NCBI RefSeq assembly: GCF_040702995.1
Contig: NZ_CP159992.1
Span: forward strand, 955,501-1,019,500
DNA: 64,000 nucleotides
Source: Paenibacillus sp. AN1007
GTDB lineage: Bacteria; Bacillota; Bacilli; Paenibacillales; Paenibacillaceae
Reading direction: 5' to 3'
Below the pieces are notes generated by a model. It had not been told where the DNA came from and did no database searches. It saw only the letters and a program-made list of their open reading frames with translations. The translations under genes and the position numbers were made by a program. This document shows positions 47,329 to 56,886 of the stretch, in pieces (the stretch's first letter is position 1; every line of letters begins with the position of its first letter).

Positions 47329-48496
47329 CCCGGAGGAAAAAGCACTGCTGGCAGATGCCTACGAGGTTAAGAAGGAACAAAGACAATTGAACCCCGCAGA
47401 TACGACGGCAGCCATTCAACGTGGATTGGCAAAAGCCAGAACGAACAGACCGCGAATAAACAAACGGATGAAATGGATTACAGTCCTATTTGCCATATCA
47501 CTGGCCATGGTGGGGCTGCTGTTAGGGCCCTTCAGAGACTACGGACAGCAGCAGCAGACGACTTCTCCCGAGCCTTCCGTTCATTGGGGCAAGCTGGAAC
47601 CTTTTCGCGAATTATTAAGCAAAGATCAAGAACGTATCACTCTTGCATCCGCACTTAAACATGATTATGTACAGCTTATAGATCAGACGGTAAAAAGGGG
47701 GAAATACGAGCTTACCGTAGATGCAGTAATGGCCGATGAGAATCGAATCACGATGCTGTACTCGGCCCAAATGGACACTTCTGGTGGAATCTATTCCATT
47801 GTGAACACCAAATTAACGGATGCCTCCACAGGATATGTAATAGATAACGGCAGCATCGGCAGTTTACATTACTCGGATGAACATCATATCCTGCGCGGCC
47901 GAACCACGTTTGAGCGCAGCCGCAGTCGGTCGCTTCCAGAAAAATTAAATTTTCAATTTCAGCTTTCCTCAGTTGTTCAAGAGAATCCTAAGCGTGTAAA
48001 TGGAGAAGGACAAGAGAAGCAGGGACCTCAGACGCAGCAGACACAGGAACGAAAGTACGAATTCTCCAAAAAAATGAATATATCGGTTGTGTTGGACCCG
48101 AAATTTTCAATTCCTAAAACAGAGATCATTCCTGTGAACCGAACATTCAAATTTGGGGACTATGAAGTATTGGTTGCGGAGGTGGAATTGTCACCGCTGG
48201 TTGCAAGAGTGAAATTTGATTATGATCCTACGCAAAAGCTTGACTATGAGACGGAGTCGTTCATTAGCGATATAATTCAGCCCTCGGAGATCATAACGAT
48301 CTCCAAAAATGGAGAACGGACAAACCTACCCCAAATTGGAGGTAGCGGAACTGGAAATGGGATGACGTATTCGTTCAGCAGCAATATGCTGGATAAACCC
48401 GAATCAATTCTATTGAAGGTGCGGGGGAAACCTGGCAAGGCCTATGCTGATTTGAAGGAAGCTGCGGAAGATCAATTCGAAATCAAAGTTAAATAA
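47318..48496 (+). CDS. membrane anti-sigma factor, DUF4179-type
   Basis: The 392-aa protein has a cytoplasmic N-terminus of about 50 residues (AAIQRGLAKARTNRPRINKR), one membrane segment (about 52-70: WITVLFAISLAMVGLLLGPF) and a large outer domain. The layout matches DUF4179/DUF5643 anti-sigma proteins of Bacillales. It would hold the preceding ECF sigma at the membrane until an outside signal arrives. Gln-rich low-complexity stretches lie near 75-80 and 232-242. Confidence 0.82.
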   Translation: MTISPEEKALLADAYEVKKEQRQLNPADTTAAIQRGLAKARTNRPRINKRMKWITVLFAISLAMVGLLLGPFRDYGQQQQTTSPEPSVHWGKLEPFRELLSKDQERITLASALKHDYVQLIDQTVKRGKYELTVDAVMADENRITMLYSAQMDTSGGIYSIVNTKLTDASTGYVIDNGSIGSLHYSDEHHILRGRTTFERSRSRSLPEKLNFQFQLSSVVQENPKRVNGEGQEKQGPQTQQTQERKYEFSKKMNISVVLDPKFSIPKTEIIPVNRTFKFGDYEVLVAEVELSPLVARVKFDYDPTQKLDYETESFISDIIQPSEIITISKNGERTNLPQIGGSGTGNGMTYSFSSNMLDKPESILLKVRGKPGKAYADLKEAAEDQFEIKVK

Positions 48497-48513
48497 ATGC
48501 AGAACATAGACGG

Positions 48514-48560
48514 GATGAGTTAACGGTCGAGTATAACCGGGGCTCATCTTTCTGTTTTTT
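48514..48560 (+). terminator. rho-independent terminator after the anti-sigma gene
   Basis: GATGAG (48514-48519) pairs with CTCATC (48543-48548), with an inner CGGT/ACCG stem, then a T-rich tail. Confidence 0.8.
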
Positions 48561-48621
48561 CACTATATCTGACCAGCTGTTGCAAAAAAGATAAAATTAT
48601 TGTCCTTTTGCAGGGAATGTA

Positions 48622-48650
48622 TTGTCACAATGCAGGTTACAAGCTATAAT
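48622..48650 (+). promoter_or_regulatory. SigA-type promoter of the pectate lyase gene
   Basis: TTGTCA (48622-48627), 17-base spacer, TATAAT (48645-48650). A TGCAAAA/TTTTGCA inverted repeat (48581-48587, 48606-48612) sits just upstream and may bind a regulator. Confidence 0.75.
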
Positions 48651-48691
48651 CGAGTTGTTTGAAGGAACAAATTACAAAGGATGGTGATATT

Positions 48692-49741
48692 TTGAAGAAA
48701 TTCTCATTGCTTTTACTTGCAGTCACACTGATGCTGTTAACGGTTTCGACGGCCCCTGCTTCCTATACCTATGGTGCGGCCGGTTTCCCCAACACGGGTA
48801 CGAATGGACTAACCGGTTTTGCAGGCAATGCCAAGAATGAGAACGGTGTATCCAAGGCAGCGACGACAGGAGGCAGGAACGGGCAAGTTGTGTATGTCAG
48901 CAATCTGAATGATCTGAGAACACATATGGCCGGCTCCACAGCCAAGATTGTCGTTGTTGAACAGAATATTTCTTCCTCCAGCTTGCAAAAAGTTGAATTT
49001 GGTTCCAACAAAACGTTAGTAGGTTCTTTTGACAGGCATACCTTAACGAACATTCATTTCAGATCTACTTCAGGATCAAGCAACGTGATCTTTCAAAATC
49101 TGACGTTTAACCATTCAGCGAACATCAATGCCAACGATGATATCCAGATGTACATTACTTCCGGCTCGAATTACTGGATTGACCATGTCACATTCTCCGG
49201 CCATAACTACAGCTCGGGCGGCAGCGATCTGGACAAACTCTTGTATATTGGTGATCGTGCAGATTATATCACCATCAGCAACTCCAAATTTGCTAATCAT
49301 AAATATGGCATTATTCTGGGACATCCCAATGATGGTAACAGCAGCTACAACGGTGTGCCGCATGTAACGATGTCCAACAACTATTTCGAAAACCTGTATG
49401 TACGCGGGCCTGGGCTTATGCGCTACGGGTACTTCCACATCAAAAACAACTATGCTAACAATTTTAATCAAGCAATTACCATTGGAGAGAAGGCCCGGAT
49501 TTATTCCGAAAACAACTACTTTGGAGCAGGCGCAGAAAAAGGCGGTATTCTGGACGATAAAGGCAGGGGCGAATTCACAGATACAGGCAGTACACCTGCG
49601 CTGAGCAGCAAAGTTTCTCCAAAAACGAACTGGAGACCAAGCTCCAATTACAGCTATCAGGTCGAAAGTGCCAGCTACGCGCGTGAATTTGTTACAAAAT
49701 ATGCTGGATCATCCAATACAACATTGGTATTTGGCAAATAA
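48692..49741 (+). CDS. secreted pectate lyase, PL1
   Basis: The 349-aa product (TTG start at 48692 after AAAGGATGGTGA) has a signal peptide ([20 protein letters not shown]) and a single parallel beta-helix. PL1 marks are visible: [20 protein letters not shown] near the N-terminus, [20 protein letters not shown] with the vWiDH motif, and [20 protein letters not shown] with the Arg-Pro and Arg-Gly residues near the active site. It cleaves polygalacturonate or pectin by beta-elimination, usually with Ca2+. It has its own strong promoter and terminator. Confidence 0.9.
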   Translation: MKKFSLLLLAVTLMLLTVSTAPASYTYGAAGFPNTGTNGLTGFAGNAKNENGVSKAATTGGRNGQVVYVSNLNDLRTHMAGSTAKIVVVEQNISSSSLQKVEFGSNKTLVGSFDRHTLTNIHFRSTSGSSNVIFQNLTFNHSANINANDDIQMYITSGSNYWIDHVTFSGHNYSSGGSDLDKLLYIGDRADYITISNSKFANHKYGIILGHPNDGNSSYNGVPHVTMSNNYFENLYVRGPGLMRYGYFHIKNNYANNFNQAITIGEKARIYSENNYFGAGAEKGGILDDKGRGEFTDTGSTPALSSKVSPKTNWRPSSNYSYQVESASYAREFVTKYAGSSNTTLVFGK

Positions 49742-49780
49742 CAGAGGACCGGATTCCTGCTGAATATGAAAGAAAAACAG

Positions 49781-49820
49781 AGCCTGCTTTGTGTGTAACT
49801 GCACATGAGCAGGCTTTTTA
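49781..49820 (+). terminator. rho-independent terminator after the pectate lyase gene
   Basis: AGCCTGCT (49781-49788) pairs with AGCAGGCT (49808-49815), then TTTTT. Confidence 0.9.
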
Positions 49821-49885
49821 TTTTGGCATGATATGATATGCAAGCATGTTATTTTGCGGATTTTATTTCATTTGCATGAACTGCC

Positions 49886-49893
49886 GCCGATAT
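49886..49893 (+). promoter_or_regulatory. SigD-like -10 element before the first chemoreceptor gene
   Basis: GCCGATAT matches the SigD (flagellar/chemotaxis) -10 consensus of Bacillus. A clear TAAA -35 at the right spacing is not present (TTCA instead). Confidence 0.5.
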
Positions 49894-49991
49894 ATAGTTT
49901 AAAGCAGTCGGTGTGTATATTTTTGAAGCTGCATATCTGCCTGCATCCGATTAAACTTACATATTAAACCTACATCAAAGGCGGGGTACAC

Positions 49992-51539
49992 ATGAATCGT
50001 ATGGACGAAATTATCTGGAAAAGAAATAAAATCATCACCATGATGTTATGGATTGTAGTGGCATTTGGAATGAGTATTGCTTTTTCCGCTCCAAAGTTGT
50101 TTATTTCCAATAGTATTGTAGTGCTGTATGGCATTTGGCTGATTTATGCTAACACCAAAAAGAAACATATCCATCTGATTCCGTGGATAAACGCCGCTCT
50201 TATCATTGCATGCGGTATTTTTGCTAGCTGGGGAACGGTCGATTCAATCATAGCAATCGTTATATCGGCTCTACTGCTCGTGTATCCGGATAAGCGCCTA
50301 TTTATCAGTGGATTCTCGGTTTTGCTTGCAAACAGCATTCTGCAGCTGTTGATTGTCCCTGTTTCTACTCGTGAGCAGTTTATAGACGATTTAACGAATG
50401 TGGTGCTTTTTGCAGTGGCGGGCGTTATTTTGGGCGTTGTGTCTGCGTTAAACCAAAAGCTGTTTCAAGAGAGTGAAAACAGATGGAATGAGGTAGAGAA
50501 TTCCCGGAAGCGTGTAGAAGAGATGCTTGAACGTGTGAAAAAATCCGTGACAGGGCTTTCCCATTATACGGAACAGCTCAAGCAAAAGGTGGATATGACT
50601 GGCTCCATTACGAATGAAGTGACGGTTGGATTCAGCGAAGTTGCCAAAGGAGTAGAGTTTCAAGCATCAAGTATTGCCGAAATCTCCGAGTCTCTTTCTC
50701 TGTCTGACCGTCAGATCCAGGATGTGGCCACCCATTCTTTGCAGATGAAAGAGCTGTCCGCAAGCATGGCTTCAAGCACACAGATGGGAAGTGAACAGAT
50801 AGATCATTTGAATGTGCAGATGAGGGAATTGTATACCGCTATTCATACGACTGCTGAAGATATGCAGAAGTTCAATGAACAGAGCGAGTCCATGACGATG
50901 ATGCTGAACAGCATCTCCGATATTGCAACCCAAACGAACCTGCTTGCGCTGAATGCGGCAATTGAAGCAGCGCGTGCAGGAGAGCATGGACGGGGATTTG
51001 CAGTTGTGTCAGAGGAAGTACGCAAGCTGGCTGAGAGCTCGGGTCAATCTGCCCACGAGATTACAACGATTCTGACAGGGGTGAGAACACAAACACAGGC
51101 GCTGACAAGCAGGTTTGAAGGTATTCGCCAGTCCTTGCAGCAGGGAAGAGAAAGTGTGCAGACAGCCGGTGAAGTATTCCAGTCTATTCATTCCAGTTCA
51201 CAGGATGTGCTCACGCAGGCTGCAGATATTGAAACAAGTTCGGCAGTCATGAAGGCGTCCTCGACCCGGGTGGTGAATGAAATCTCCGAAATCTCCAGTG
51301 TGACACAGCAGTCCAGTGCGGCAGCTGAAGAAATACTGGCGAGCATGGAAGAACAGCGTAATCTGACACAACGTATGGTGGAAAGCTTTGGTGGGCTCGA
51401 GAGGCTGATTGTCGATTTAAGCTTATTAGTGTCGGATCATCAGACAACGAGTGAAGCTTCAGACAAGAAAGCTGAGGAAGCGAATCTTAAAGTAAACGCT
51501 GCGGCAGTCCAATCCGGCCTGGAAGCGAAGAGCGCTTAG
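49992..51539 (+). CDS. methyl-accepting chemotaxis-type protein with multi-TM sensor
   Basis: This 515-aa protein has a membrane N-terminus of about five to six hydrophobic segments (about 15-165), no HAMP domain, and a long coiled-coil signalling domain. The hairpin tip is the conserved [24 protein letters not shown] sequence followed by [20 protein letters not shown]. It should sense a membrane-associated or small-molecule cue and signal to CheA. AAGGCGGGG precedes the ATG. It is a tandem paralogue of the gene at 52073, and both have the same leader end (AAACCTACAT..AAAGG). Confidence 0.9.
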   Translation: MNRMDEIIWKRNKIITMMLWIVVAFGMSIAFSAPKLFISNSIVVLYGIWLIYANTKKKHIHLIPWINAALIIACGIFASWGTVDSIIAIVISALLLVYPDKRLFISGFSVLLANSILQLLIVPVSTREQFIDDLTNVVLFAVAGVILGVVSALNQKLFQESENRWNEVENSRKRVEEMLERVKKSVTGLSHYTEQLKQKVDMTGSITNEVTVGFSEVAKGVEFQASSIAEISESLSLSDRQIQDVATHSLQMKELSASMASSTQMGSEQIDHLNVQMRELYTAIHTTAEDMQKFNEQSESMTMMLNSISDIATQTNLLALNAAIEAARAGEHGRGFAVVSEEVRKLAESSGQSAHEITTILTGVRTQTQALTSRFEGIRQSLQQGRESVQTAGEVFQSIHSSSQDVLTQAADIETSSAVMKASSTRVVNEISEISSVTQQSSAAAEEILASMEEQRNLTQRMVESFGGLERLIVDLSLLVSDHQTTSEASDKKAEEANLKVNAAAVQSGLEAKSA

Positions 51540-51605
51540 GTCCTGTGGAGAAGCAGCAAGTACAATGAACAAGCAGGTTCAGGTTAAATATGACAAGCTG
51601 AAAAG

Positions 51606-51646
51606 AGCCCGCCAGTGCGTAAATATAACGTGCTGTGCGGGCTTTT
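51606..51646 (+). terminator. rho-independent terminator after the first chemoreceptor gene
   Basis: AGCCCGC (51606-51612) pairs with GCGGGCT (51637-51643), then TTTT. Confidence 0.85.
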
Positions 51647-51880
51647 AATTATCCACGCAATATAGGGACTAAAAACGAGCCGTTAAAGCGTACATGCCAT
51701 AAAAGCATATATTTTTTTATACATATTAATTTTATACATAAATTACCGATATACATAAAGTGGTACGAAATGCATGTTTATGAAGTTACTATGTACTATG
51801 CTTAGGGTGCCATTATTACCGAATGGTGTATAAGCAGGACTATGGGCCGATATTAAATCTGCAGCGACCACATGTTTTTA
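51647..51880. other. AT-rich promoter region of the second chemoreceptor gene
   Basis: No gene is supported. It carries the SigD-like -10 at 51846 and ends at the MITE-like element. Confidence 0.5.
51846..51853 (+). promoter_or_regulatory. SigD-like -10 element before the second chemoreceptor gene
   Basis: GCCGATAT, identical to the element before the first copy. The -35 is again poor. It is separated from its gene by the 160-bp element at 51881-52040. Confidence 0.5.
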
Positions 51881-52040
51881 AGGGTGTGTCTGAAACGCTG
51901 AAGGGAAGAGGTTTTGCCGAATTTTCGTTCCCAACCAGGAAGTTTACCGCAGGCTTGCGGGGGCACGTCAAGAGAAACTGACGCAGCAGGGGGTAAAAAG
52001 GGGGGAAAGATGTACTTCAGCGGGTTTCGAGACACGCCCT
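51881..52040. mobile_element. MITE-like 160-bp element with terminal inverted repeats
   Basis: The left end AGGGTGTGTCTGAAACGCTG and the right end, read in reverse as AGGGCGTGTCTCGAAACCCG, are imperfect terminal inverted repeats continuing to CTGAAG on both sides. The interior has no open frame and a small CCGC/GCGG hairpin. The flanks contain TA on both sides if the ends are taken one base in, but the target duplication is not clear. Non-autonomous, probably mobilised by an IS5- or IS630-type transposase elsewhere. Confidence 0.7.
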
Positions 52041-52072
52041 AGTTTGAAACCTACATAAAGGACGGGGTACGC

Positions 52073-53605
52073 ATGAATCATATTGATGAGATTACTTGGC
52101 AAAGAAACAAACTAGTAAGTTACATGATGTGGGCCATTACCGCGATCAGTGCGGGAATAACCATTATTGTCCCCGATCTGTGGCTGTCCACACTAATCTC
52201 CATTGTGGTCACTGCAGCTGTGACTGTGTGCAATTTTATGAAAAAAGGTATTCATGTTATCCCATGGTTTGTAACCGCAGCGGTTATTGCGAGCGGAATC
52301 TATGTAAGTCGTGACGCAATGAATGCGGTCCAAGGCATTCTAATTGTTTCACCGCTGCTGCTGTATCCGAACAGCAAGCATTATAACATCGCCTTTTCGG
52401 CGATGGTGGTTTTTTTCGCGGTCCAACTCGTTCGTGTATCCTCGGCCAGCATTGAACTGCTCTTTGCTGACCTGATCAATTTCAGCATGTATATCGTCAC
52501 CGGAATTATTATGATTACCGTATCCCGGGTCAACAAAAGATTGTTCTCGGATAGTGAAACACGGCGTGAGCAGGTAGAAGAGTCCAGCACACGCATAGCC
52601 ATGATGATGGAGCGGGTAAAAGACGCTGTTAACGGACTGTCTCGCTATACCGACCAATTGAAACAAAAAGTGAATGAAACAGGTGCCATCACCAATGAAG
52701 TGACAGCAGGATTCAGCGAAGTGGCGAAAGGCGTCGAGTTCCAGGCCACCAGTGTTGCTGAGATTTCCGAATCGTTATCTTTGTCTGATCGTCACATCAA
52801 GGATGTGGCCTCTTATTCTCAGCAGATGAAAGAACTGTCCACAAACATGGCTGCAAGCACACAGACCGGCAGCGAACAGATGTCCCAATTAAACATGCAG
52901 ATGCGTGAGCTGTATGAAACGATTAATACGACAGCGAGCGATATGCAGAAATTCAATGATCAGAGTGAAGCCATGACATTGATGCTGAACAGCATCTCGG
53001 ATATCGCAACTCAAACGAATCTGCTTGCGCTGAATGCAGCCATCGAAGCAGCGCGTGCAGGCGAGCATGGACGCGGGTTCGCTGTCGTATCGGAGGAAGT
53101 TCGCAAGCTGGCTGAAAGTTCCGGTCAATCGGCACATGAGATTACAACGATCCTTACCGGGCTGAGTACGCAAACGCAGGTATTAACCAGCAGGTTCGAA
53201 GGAGTTCGTCTGCTGCTGCAGCGTGGAAGAGAAAGTGTTCAGACGGCGGAGGACGTATTCCAATCCATTAATCACAATTCGCATGATGTGCTGAGTCAGG
53301 CCACGGATATTGAAACGAGCTCTGCCACGATGAAGGAATCTTCAACACGAGTGGTCAACGAGGTATCCGAGATCTCCAGCGTGACGCAGCAATCCAGTGC
53401 AGCAGCCGAAGAGATTTTGGCAAGCATGGAAGAACAGCGTAATCTGACGCAAAATATGGTACAAAGTTTCACTGAGCTGGAGAAGCTTATCGTTAATCTG
53501 AATGATCTCGTGTCAGATCACCAGGTATCCGCACCGGATACTCAATTCCAGCGAGAATCTGCCCCTGCATCAGGGGCTGTCCAGACTAAGGCAATACCGG
53601 CGTAG
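52073..53605 (+). CDS. methyl-accepting chemotaxis-type protein, tandem paralogue
   Basis: A 510-aa protein with the same plan as its upstream neighbour: an N-terminal membrane region of about five to six segments (15-165), no HAMP, and a signalling domain nearly identical at the tip ([20 protein letters not shown]). The sensor part differs most ([20 protein letters not shown]), which suggests a changed ligand after duplication. AAAGGACGGGG precedes the ATG. The MITE sits in its leader. Confidence 0.9.
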   Translation: MNHIDEITWQRNKLVSYMMWAITAISAGITIIVPDLWLSTLISIVVTAAVTVCNFMKKGIHVIPWFVTAAVIASGIYVSRDAMNAVQGILIVSPLLLYPNSKHYNIAFSAMVVFFAVQLVRVSSASIELLFADLINFSMYIVTGIIMITVSRVNKRLFSDSETRREQVEESSTRIAMMMERVKDAVNGLSRYTDQLKQKVNETGAITNEVTAGFSEVAKGVEFQATSVAEISESLSLSDRHIKDVASYSQQMKELSTNMAASTQTGSEQMSQLNMQMRELYETINTTASDMQKFNDQSEAMTLMLNSISDIATQTNLLALNAAIEAARAGEHGRGFAVVSEEVRKLAESSGQSAHEITTILTGLSTQTQVLTSRFEGVRLLLQRGRESVQTAEDVFQSINHNSHDVLSQATDIETSSATMKESSTRVVNEVSEISSVTQQSSAAAEEILASMEEQRNLTQNMVQSFTELEKLIVNLNDLVSDHQVSAPDTQFQRESAPASGAVQTKAIPA

Positions 53606-53666
53606 TCTGGTGCCCGTCTTCGGGGGACGTGCTTAACCTATTAACCCGCCCAGCAATCCTGTCAGG

Positions 53667-53707
53667 TCCGTCAGTACGTGGATACGTACTGTACGGGCTT
53701 TTTTTGG
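53667..53707 (+). terminator. rho-independent terminator after the second chemoreceptor gene
   Basis: CCGTCAGTACGT pairs with ACGTACTGTACGG (one bulge) across a GGAT loop, followed shortly by a T run. Confidence 0.85.
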
Positions 53708-53813
53708 GCGGCCAAAGGTCCCTTGTAGCTGTCCGTCTTTTTCGATAGAGTAAGATATAAAAGAACGAGTGAGAGAGTCAGCCGCAGAGCGGAATAGACA
53801 AGGAGGAACGACA

Positions 53814-54515
53814 TTGAATTGGACAGAGATCAGTAAATCCAAAGATGCAGCACATATTTGTGAAGCGATTGCTTCATGCGTAGTGGATTTGAATGAACGA
53901 GATGAACGCGGACGTACACCACTAATGATATTTTTGACGAACCGTACCCCAATTGAAGGAATTCGCTGTTTACTGCAAGCCGGGCCGGATCTGGAAGCGG
54001 AAGATAAACGGGGAGATACCGCTTTGAAAAAAGCCGTAAGGTTCAAGCAGCCTGAAGCGATCAGTCTGCTGCTGGAACATGGCGCAAAGCTGGATTCACC
54101 TAAGGGGATTCAGGCCACGGCATGGAATCTGGCAAGAGAGCACAATCCGAACATAGCCGACATGCTGCTGGATACACCGGGAGCGGTTCGTTTGAAATTG
54201 ACAGCGGAGGAACAGCAGATTGTAGATGATATTATCTACGAGGAATCTTCTGACACAGCGTGTGAGAGAATTCGCGCGCTGGATTCTGAAGTGTTGGTGC
54301 ACGCCGTGGTGAACGAATTCAATTGGGATGACAGTCCGGAACCTATGATTGCAGCAGCTGAGCATCCCAAATGTGCCGAGATTACACGGCTTGATATGAT
54401 GGAGCTGATGGATGCAGATTATTGGCTGGAAATGGATCTGGAAGAAGTAAATCAAAAAGCAGACGGTCCAGTATATCGGCACCTCGCGGAGTACTTGACA
54501 CGAAGGAAGGGCTGA
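53814..54515 (+). CDS. ankyrin-repeat protein
   Basis: From a TTG at 53814 (AAGGAGG seven bases before) the 233-aa protein has about three ankyrin repeats in its first 125 residues (NERDERGRTPLMIFLTNRTP, AEDKRGDTALKKAVRFKQPE, LDSPKGIQATAWNLAREHN). An acidic helical C-terminal half follows (LTAEEQQIVDDIIYEESSDT). Cytoplasmic, presumably protein-binding. Two unknown genes follow closely, forming a possible operon. Confidence 0.82.
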   Translation: MNWTEISKSKDAAHICEAIASCVVDLNERDERGRTPLMIFLTNRTPIEGIRCLLQAGPDLEAEDKRGDTALKKAVRFKQPEAISLLLEHGAKLDSPKGIQATAWNLAREHNPNIADMLLDTPGAVRLKLTAEEQQIVDDIIYEESSDTACERIRALDSEVLVHAVVNEFNWDDSPEPMIAAAEHPKCAEITRLDMMELMDADYWLEMDLEEVNQKADGPVYRHLAEYLTRRKG

Positions 54516-54521
54516 TTTTGG

Positions 54522-54983
54522 ATGCTGCCTGAACGGTTTCATGAGCAGGCCAGAAAGGTAGAGCTGCTGCAGCAGGAGCTGCGTGCGGCCAACATCGAAC
54601 ATTTTTACATAACAGAGCCTATGCAGCCTCAGAGCCAGCAGCTGGTTTTGGCAGGCAGTTTTGATTTTTCGTATTATCATAATGTGGAGATTACCTTTAC
54701 GGAAGTGGAGTTTATCCTGTGTCCAGGAAGCGTATTTACTGTGGAGCTGTTCCGACTTGCGAACGAAGAAGAAATCATTCAGTTACATTCAATCATGCAT
54801 GGCTGTGAACGCAATGGGATCGTTTTTTGTCTGGAAAATGAGTTTGAACAACAGCGGTTTTATATCGTGGCCGAGCAGATGACCTATCATTTTGGCATGG
54901 TCTATTACTATGAACGTCCGAATCTGCAGCCAGGGGAGCGAATCGCCGAATTTGTAATCAGACGCAGGGGCGGTCAGGAGTAG
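54522..54983 (+). CDS. unknown protein (153 aa)
   Basis: The ATG at 54522 follows the ankyrin stop by six bases, with AAGGAAGG 11 bases upstream. The product (RKVELLQQELRAANIEHFYI; FSYYHNVEITFTEVEFILC) has no signal, membrane segment or recognised family. It looks like an alpha/beta protein acting with its neighbours. Confidence 0.6.
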   Translation: MLPERFHEQARKVELLQQELRAANIEHFYITEPMQPQSQQLVLAGSFDFSYYHNVEITFTEVEFILCPGSVFTVELFRLANEEEIIQLHSIMHGCERNGIVFCLENEFEQQRFYIVAEQMTYHFGMVYYYERPNLQPGERIAEFVIRRRGGQE

Positions 54984-55015
54984 AAACGCATTATACATCA
55001 TGGGGGAATCAGAGA

Positions 55016-56245
55016 TTGGACAATAATAAAGAGGAAGACCGATTTTCCAGCAGCAGGTACGGAGCGGAACATGAGAGTGGGACCAAAGCCAGGCGTGTTC
55101 AATTCTATGATTGTGATTCAGTTCAAGAGATGGTCTGGCCAGATACAGAGGATGCGAGGTATGCACGGGCTTATCTGGAACCGATGATGACCCAAGGGAC
55201 CACTGAATTTATGACCAACGTAAATACGACACTGCTTCTTGCGCGGATCGATGAACTGGTTCTGCCCGTGACGGTGAACGAGGAAGAGTATGATAATGCT
55301 TATGTCTGTTCGCCGTACACCCATTATGTGCGGTATGCCAAGCAGGAGCTGATCCTGCTGCAGAAGCCGATGTTGGAAAAGGGGCTCTCCGTACTGCTCA
55401 GTTTCATTGGCTGGGGGATGAAGAAGTCCCGGATCAATAAGGTTGTCCATGTGAACAACTGGCTGTTATCGACCAATCTGTATCCTGCTATGACTGGCGA
55501 GCAGGCTGTACAGCTGCTGGAAGCGGTCAAGGAGCGCTATCCTGGGCATACGGTGATTTTCCGTTCTTTGAGTGCCGCGCTGCATTCGGAACTTCTCAAG
55601 AAATTACAGGAAGAAGGATGCCGCTCTATACCGAGCCGGCAGATTTATTTATATCAGGCGAATGATCCGAACTTTGGCAGTGCCAAGTCGCGCTGGCTGC
55701 TTAAACGGGATCGGGCACTGCTGGACAAGCACGGTTATGAGCTGGTGTCTGGTGCAGCGCTCACCGAAGCAGATATCCCGCGAATTGTAGAATTATACCG
55801 GATGCTCTATCTGGAAAAGTATTCTTATGACAATCCGCAGTTTAACGAGCATTTCATTGCCGCAGCCAGAGCGAATGGTGCGTTAAACCTGTACGGATTG
55901 CGCAGGCAGGGGCAGGAGCGTTTGGATGCAGTGATGGGTTATTTCTGCCGAAACGGCATGATGACTACACCTCTATTCGGCTACGATACAGACATTCCTC
56001 AGTCTGTCGGATTGTACCGCATGCTGTCAGCCTGTCTTATTGCCCAAGCCCGTGATCACGGAATGCTGCTTCATGAGAGTGCCGGTGCAGCTCAGTTCAA
56101 AAGGAATCGCGGCGCAGTCGCGGATTTCGAATATGCTGCGGTGTATGATCGGCATCTCCCGATGCGCAGACGTTGGTGCTGGGCACTGCTGGATCGTTTG
56201 TTAAACCGCATTGGCGTACCGCTGATGCAGCGCATGAAGCTGTAA
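55016..56245 (+). CDS. GNAT-like acyltransferase (409 aa), unknown substrate
   Basis: The 409-aa protein starts at a TTG (55016) after GGGGGA. The C-terminal half (about 230-400) looks like a GNAT or FemAB-type fold: DIPRIVELYRMLYLEKYSYD, LDAVMGYFCRNGMMTTPLFG, then LHESAGAAQFKRNRGAV. The N-terminal half (about 30-225) may be a second, degenerate GNAT repeat. Such double-GNAT proteins transfer acyl or aminoacyl groups. The third gene of the ankyrin cluster. Family call moderate; substrate unknown. Confidence 0.6.
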   Translation: MDNNKEEDRFSSSRYGAEHESGTKARRVQFYDCDSVQEMVWPDTEDARYARAYLEPMMTQGTTEFMTNVNTTLLLARIDELVLPVTVNEEEYDNAYVCSPYTHYVRYAKQELILLQKPMLEKGLSVLLSFIGWGMKKSRINKVVHVNNWLLSTNLYPAMTGEQAVQLLEAVKERYPGHTVIFRSLSAALHSELLKKLQEEGCRSIPSRQIYLYQANDPNFGSAKSRWLLKRDRALLDKHGYELVSGAALTEADIPRIVELYRMLYLEKYSYDNPQFNEHFIAAARANGALNLYGLRRQGQERLDAVMGYFCRNGMMTTPLFGYDTDIPQSVGLYRMLSACLIAQARDHGMLLHESAGAAQFKRNRGAVADFEYAAVYDRHLPMRRRWCWALLDRLLNRIGVPLMQRMKL

Positions 56246-56353
56246 CAGACGGTGCAAGCCGTACGAATTGGTGATGCAGCTTGCGGCTTGCGCACTGCAG
56301 CGTTACAACTTTGTACGAATACGATCCGTTGAGCAGCATCATATACACACGTC

Positions 56354-56728
56354 TTATTCCAGATGCTCGGCAAGCTGCACCTCAAACCCGTCCGGGTCTG
56401 CGATATAAATGAAACGCAGGCGTTCATTGGGCTGAATGGGCCCACGCAGGACAGGGACCTGCATGGCTGCCAAACGTTCCATTGCCGATTCGAGTGTCGT
56501 TACTTCATAACCGATGGATATCCCCGCTTCCGGTTTCAGTACCTGCTCGCTGCCTTCAATTAGCTCCAGCGAAGTCTCGCTGGTCAGTCCCAAGCCAAGC
56601 ATGGCGATCTGGCGCCCGCGGCTCTCGAATCTGCGCTGCACCGTAAGTCCGAGCACATGGTGGTAAAAGTGAATGGATGCTTCCAGATTACTTACCCGCA
56701 GGGTAATCCAATTGAGTTTGATTAACAT
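56354..56728 (-). CDS. VOC/glyoxalase-family protein
   Basis: The 124-aa product is one VOC domain of two babbab modules: LNWITLRVSNLEASIHFYHH, VLGLTVQRRFESRG, then RLRFIYIADPDGFEVQLAEH. The terminal Glu is the expected metal ligand, but the first His is not in its usual place, so metal binding is uncertain. It could be a lactoylglutathione-lyase-like enzyme or a resistance/binding protein. Confidence 0.82.
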   Translation of the reverse strand: MLIKLNWITLRVSNLEASIHFYHHVLGLTVQRRFESRGRQIAMLGLGLTSETSLELIEGSEQVLKPEAGISIGYEVTTLESAMERLAAMQVPVLRGPIQPNERLRFIYIADPDGFEVQLAEHLE

Positions 56729-56832
56729 GATGGCTATTCCCCTTTTTTAGCTGCTGTGTGTCGATAGATGTTAATTATACGCGAAGAAAGAGATTTGGTC
56801 TGAAATTATTGAAAAAATTTACAAAAATATAT

Positions 56833-56860
56833 ATGTAAGCGTTATCTAAATGTGTATAAT
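56833..56860 (+). promoter_or_regulatory. cre-like site and -10 element of the xylanase gene
   Basis: ATGTAAGCGTTATCTA (56833-56848) matches cre with one mismatch and covers the -35 position of a TATAAT at 56855-56860, a classic arrangement for CcpA repression. Confidence 0.6.
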
Positions 56861-56886
56861 ACAATTAAATTGAGAGGAGGCATGAA

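Noticed and set aside
46780..49741. ECF sigma directly controlling the neighbouring pectate lyase gene
   Set aside because: The lyase gene has a near-perfect SigA promoter (TTGTCA-N17-TATAAT) and no ECF-type motif was seen before it.
56252..56295. GTGCAAGCCG/CGGCTTGCGCAC stem after the GNAT-like gene
   Set aside because: Good stem but no T tract, so not called a terminator; might still be a structured 3' end.
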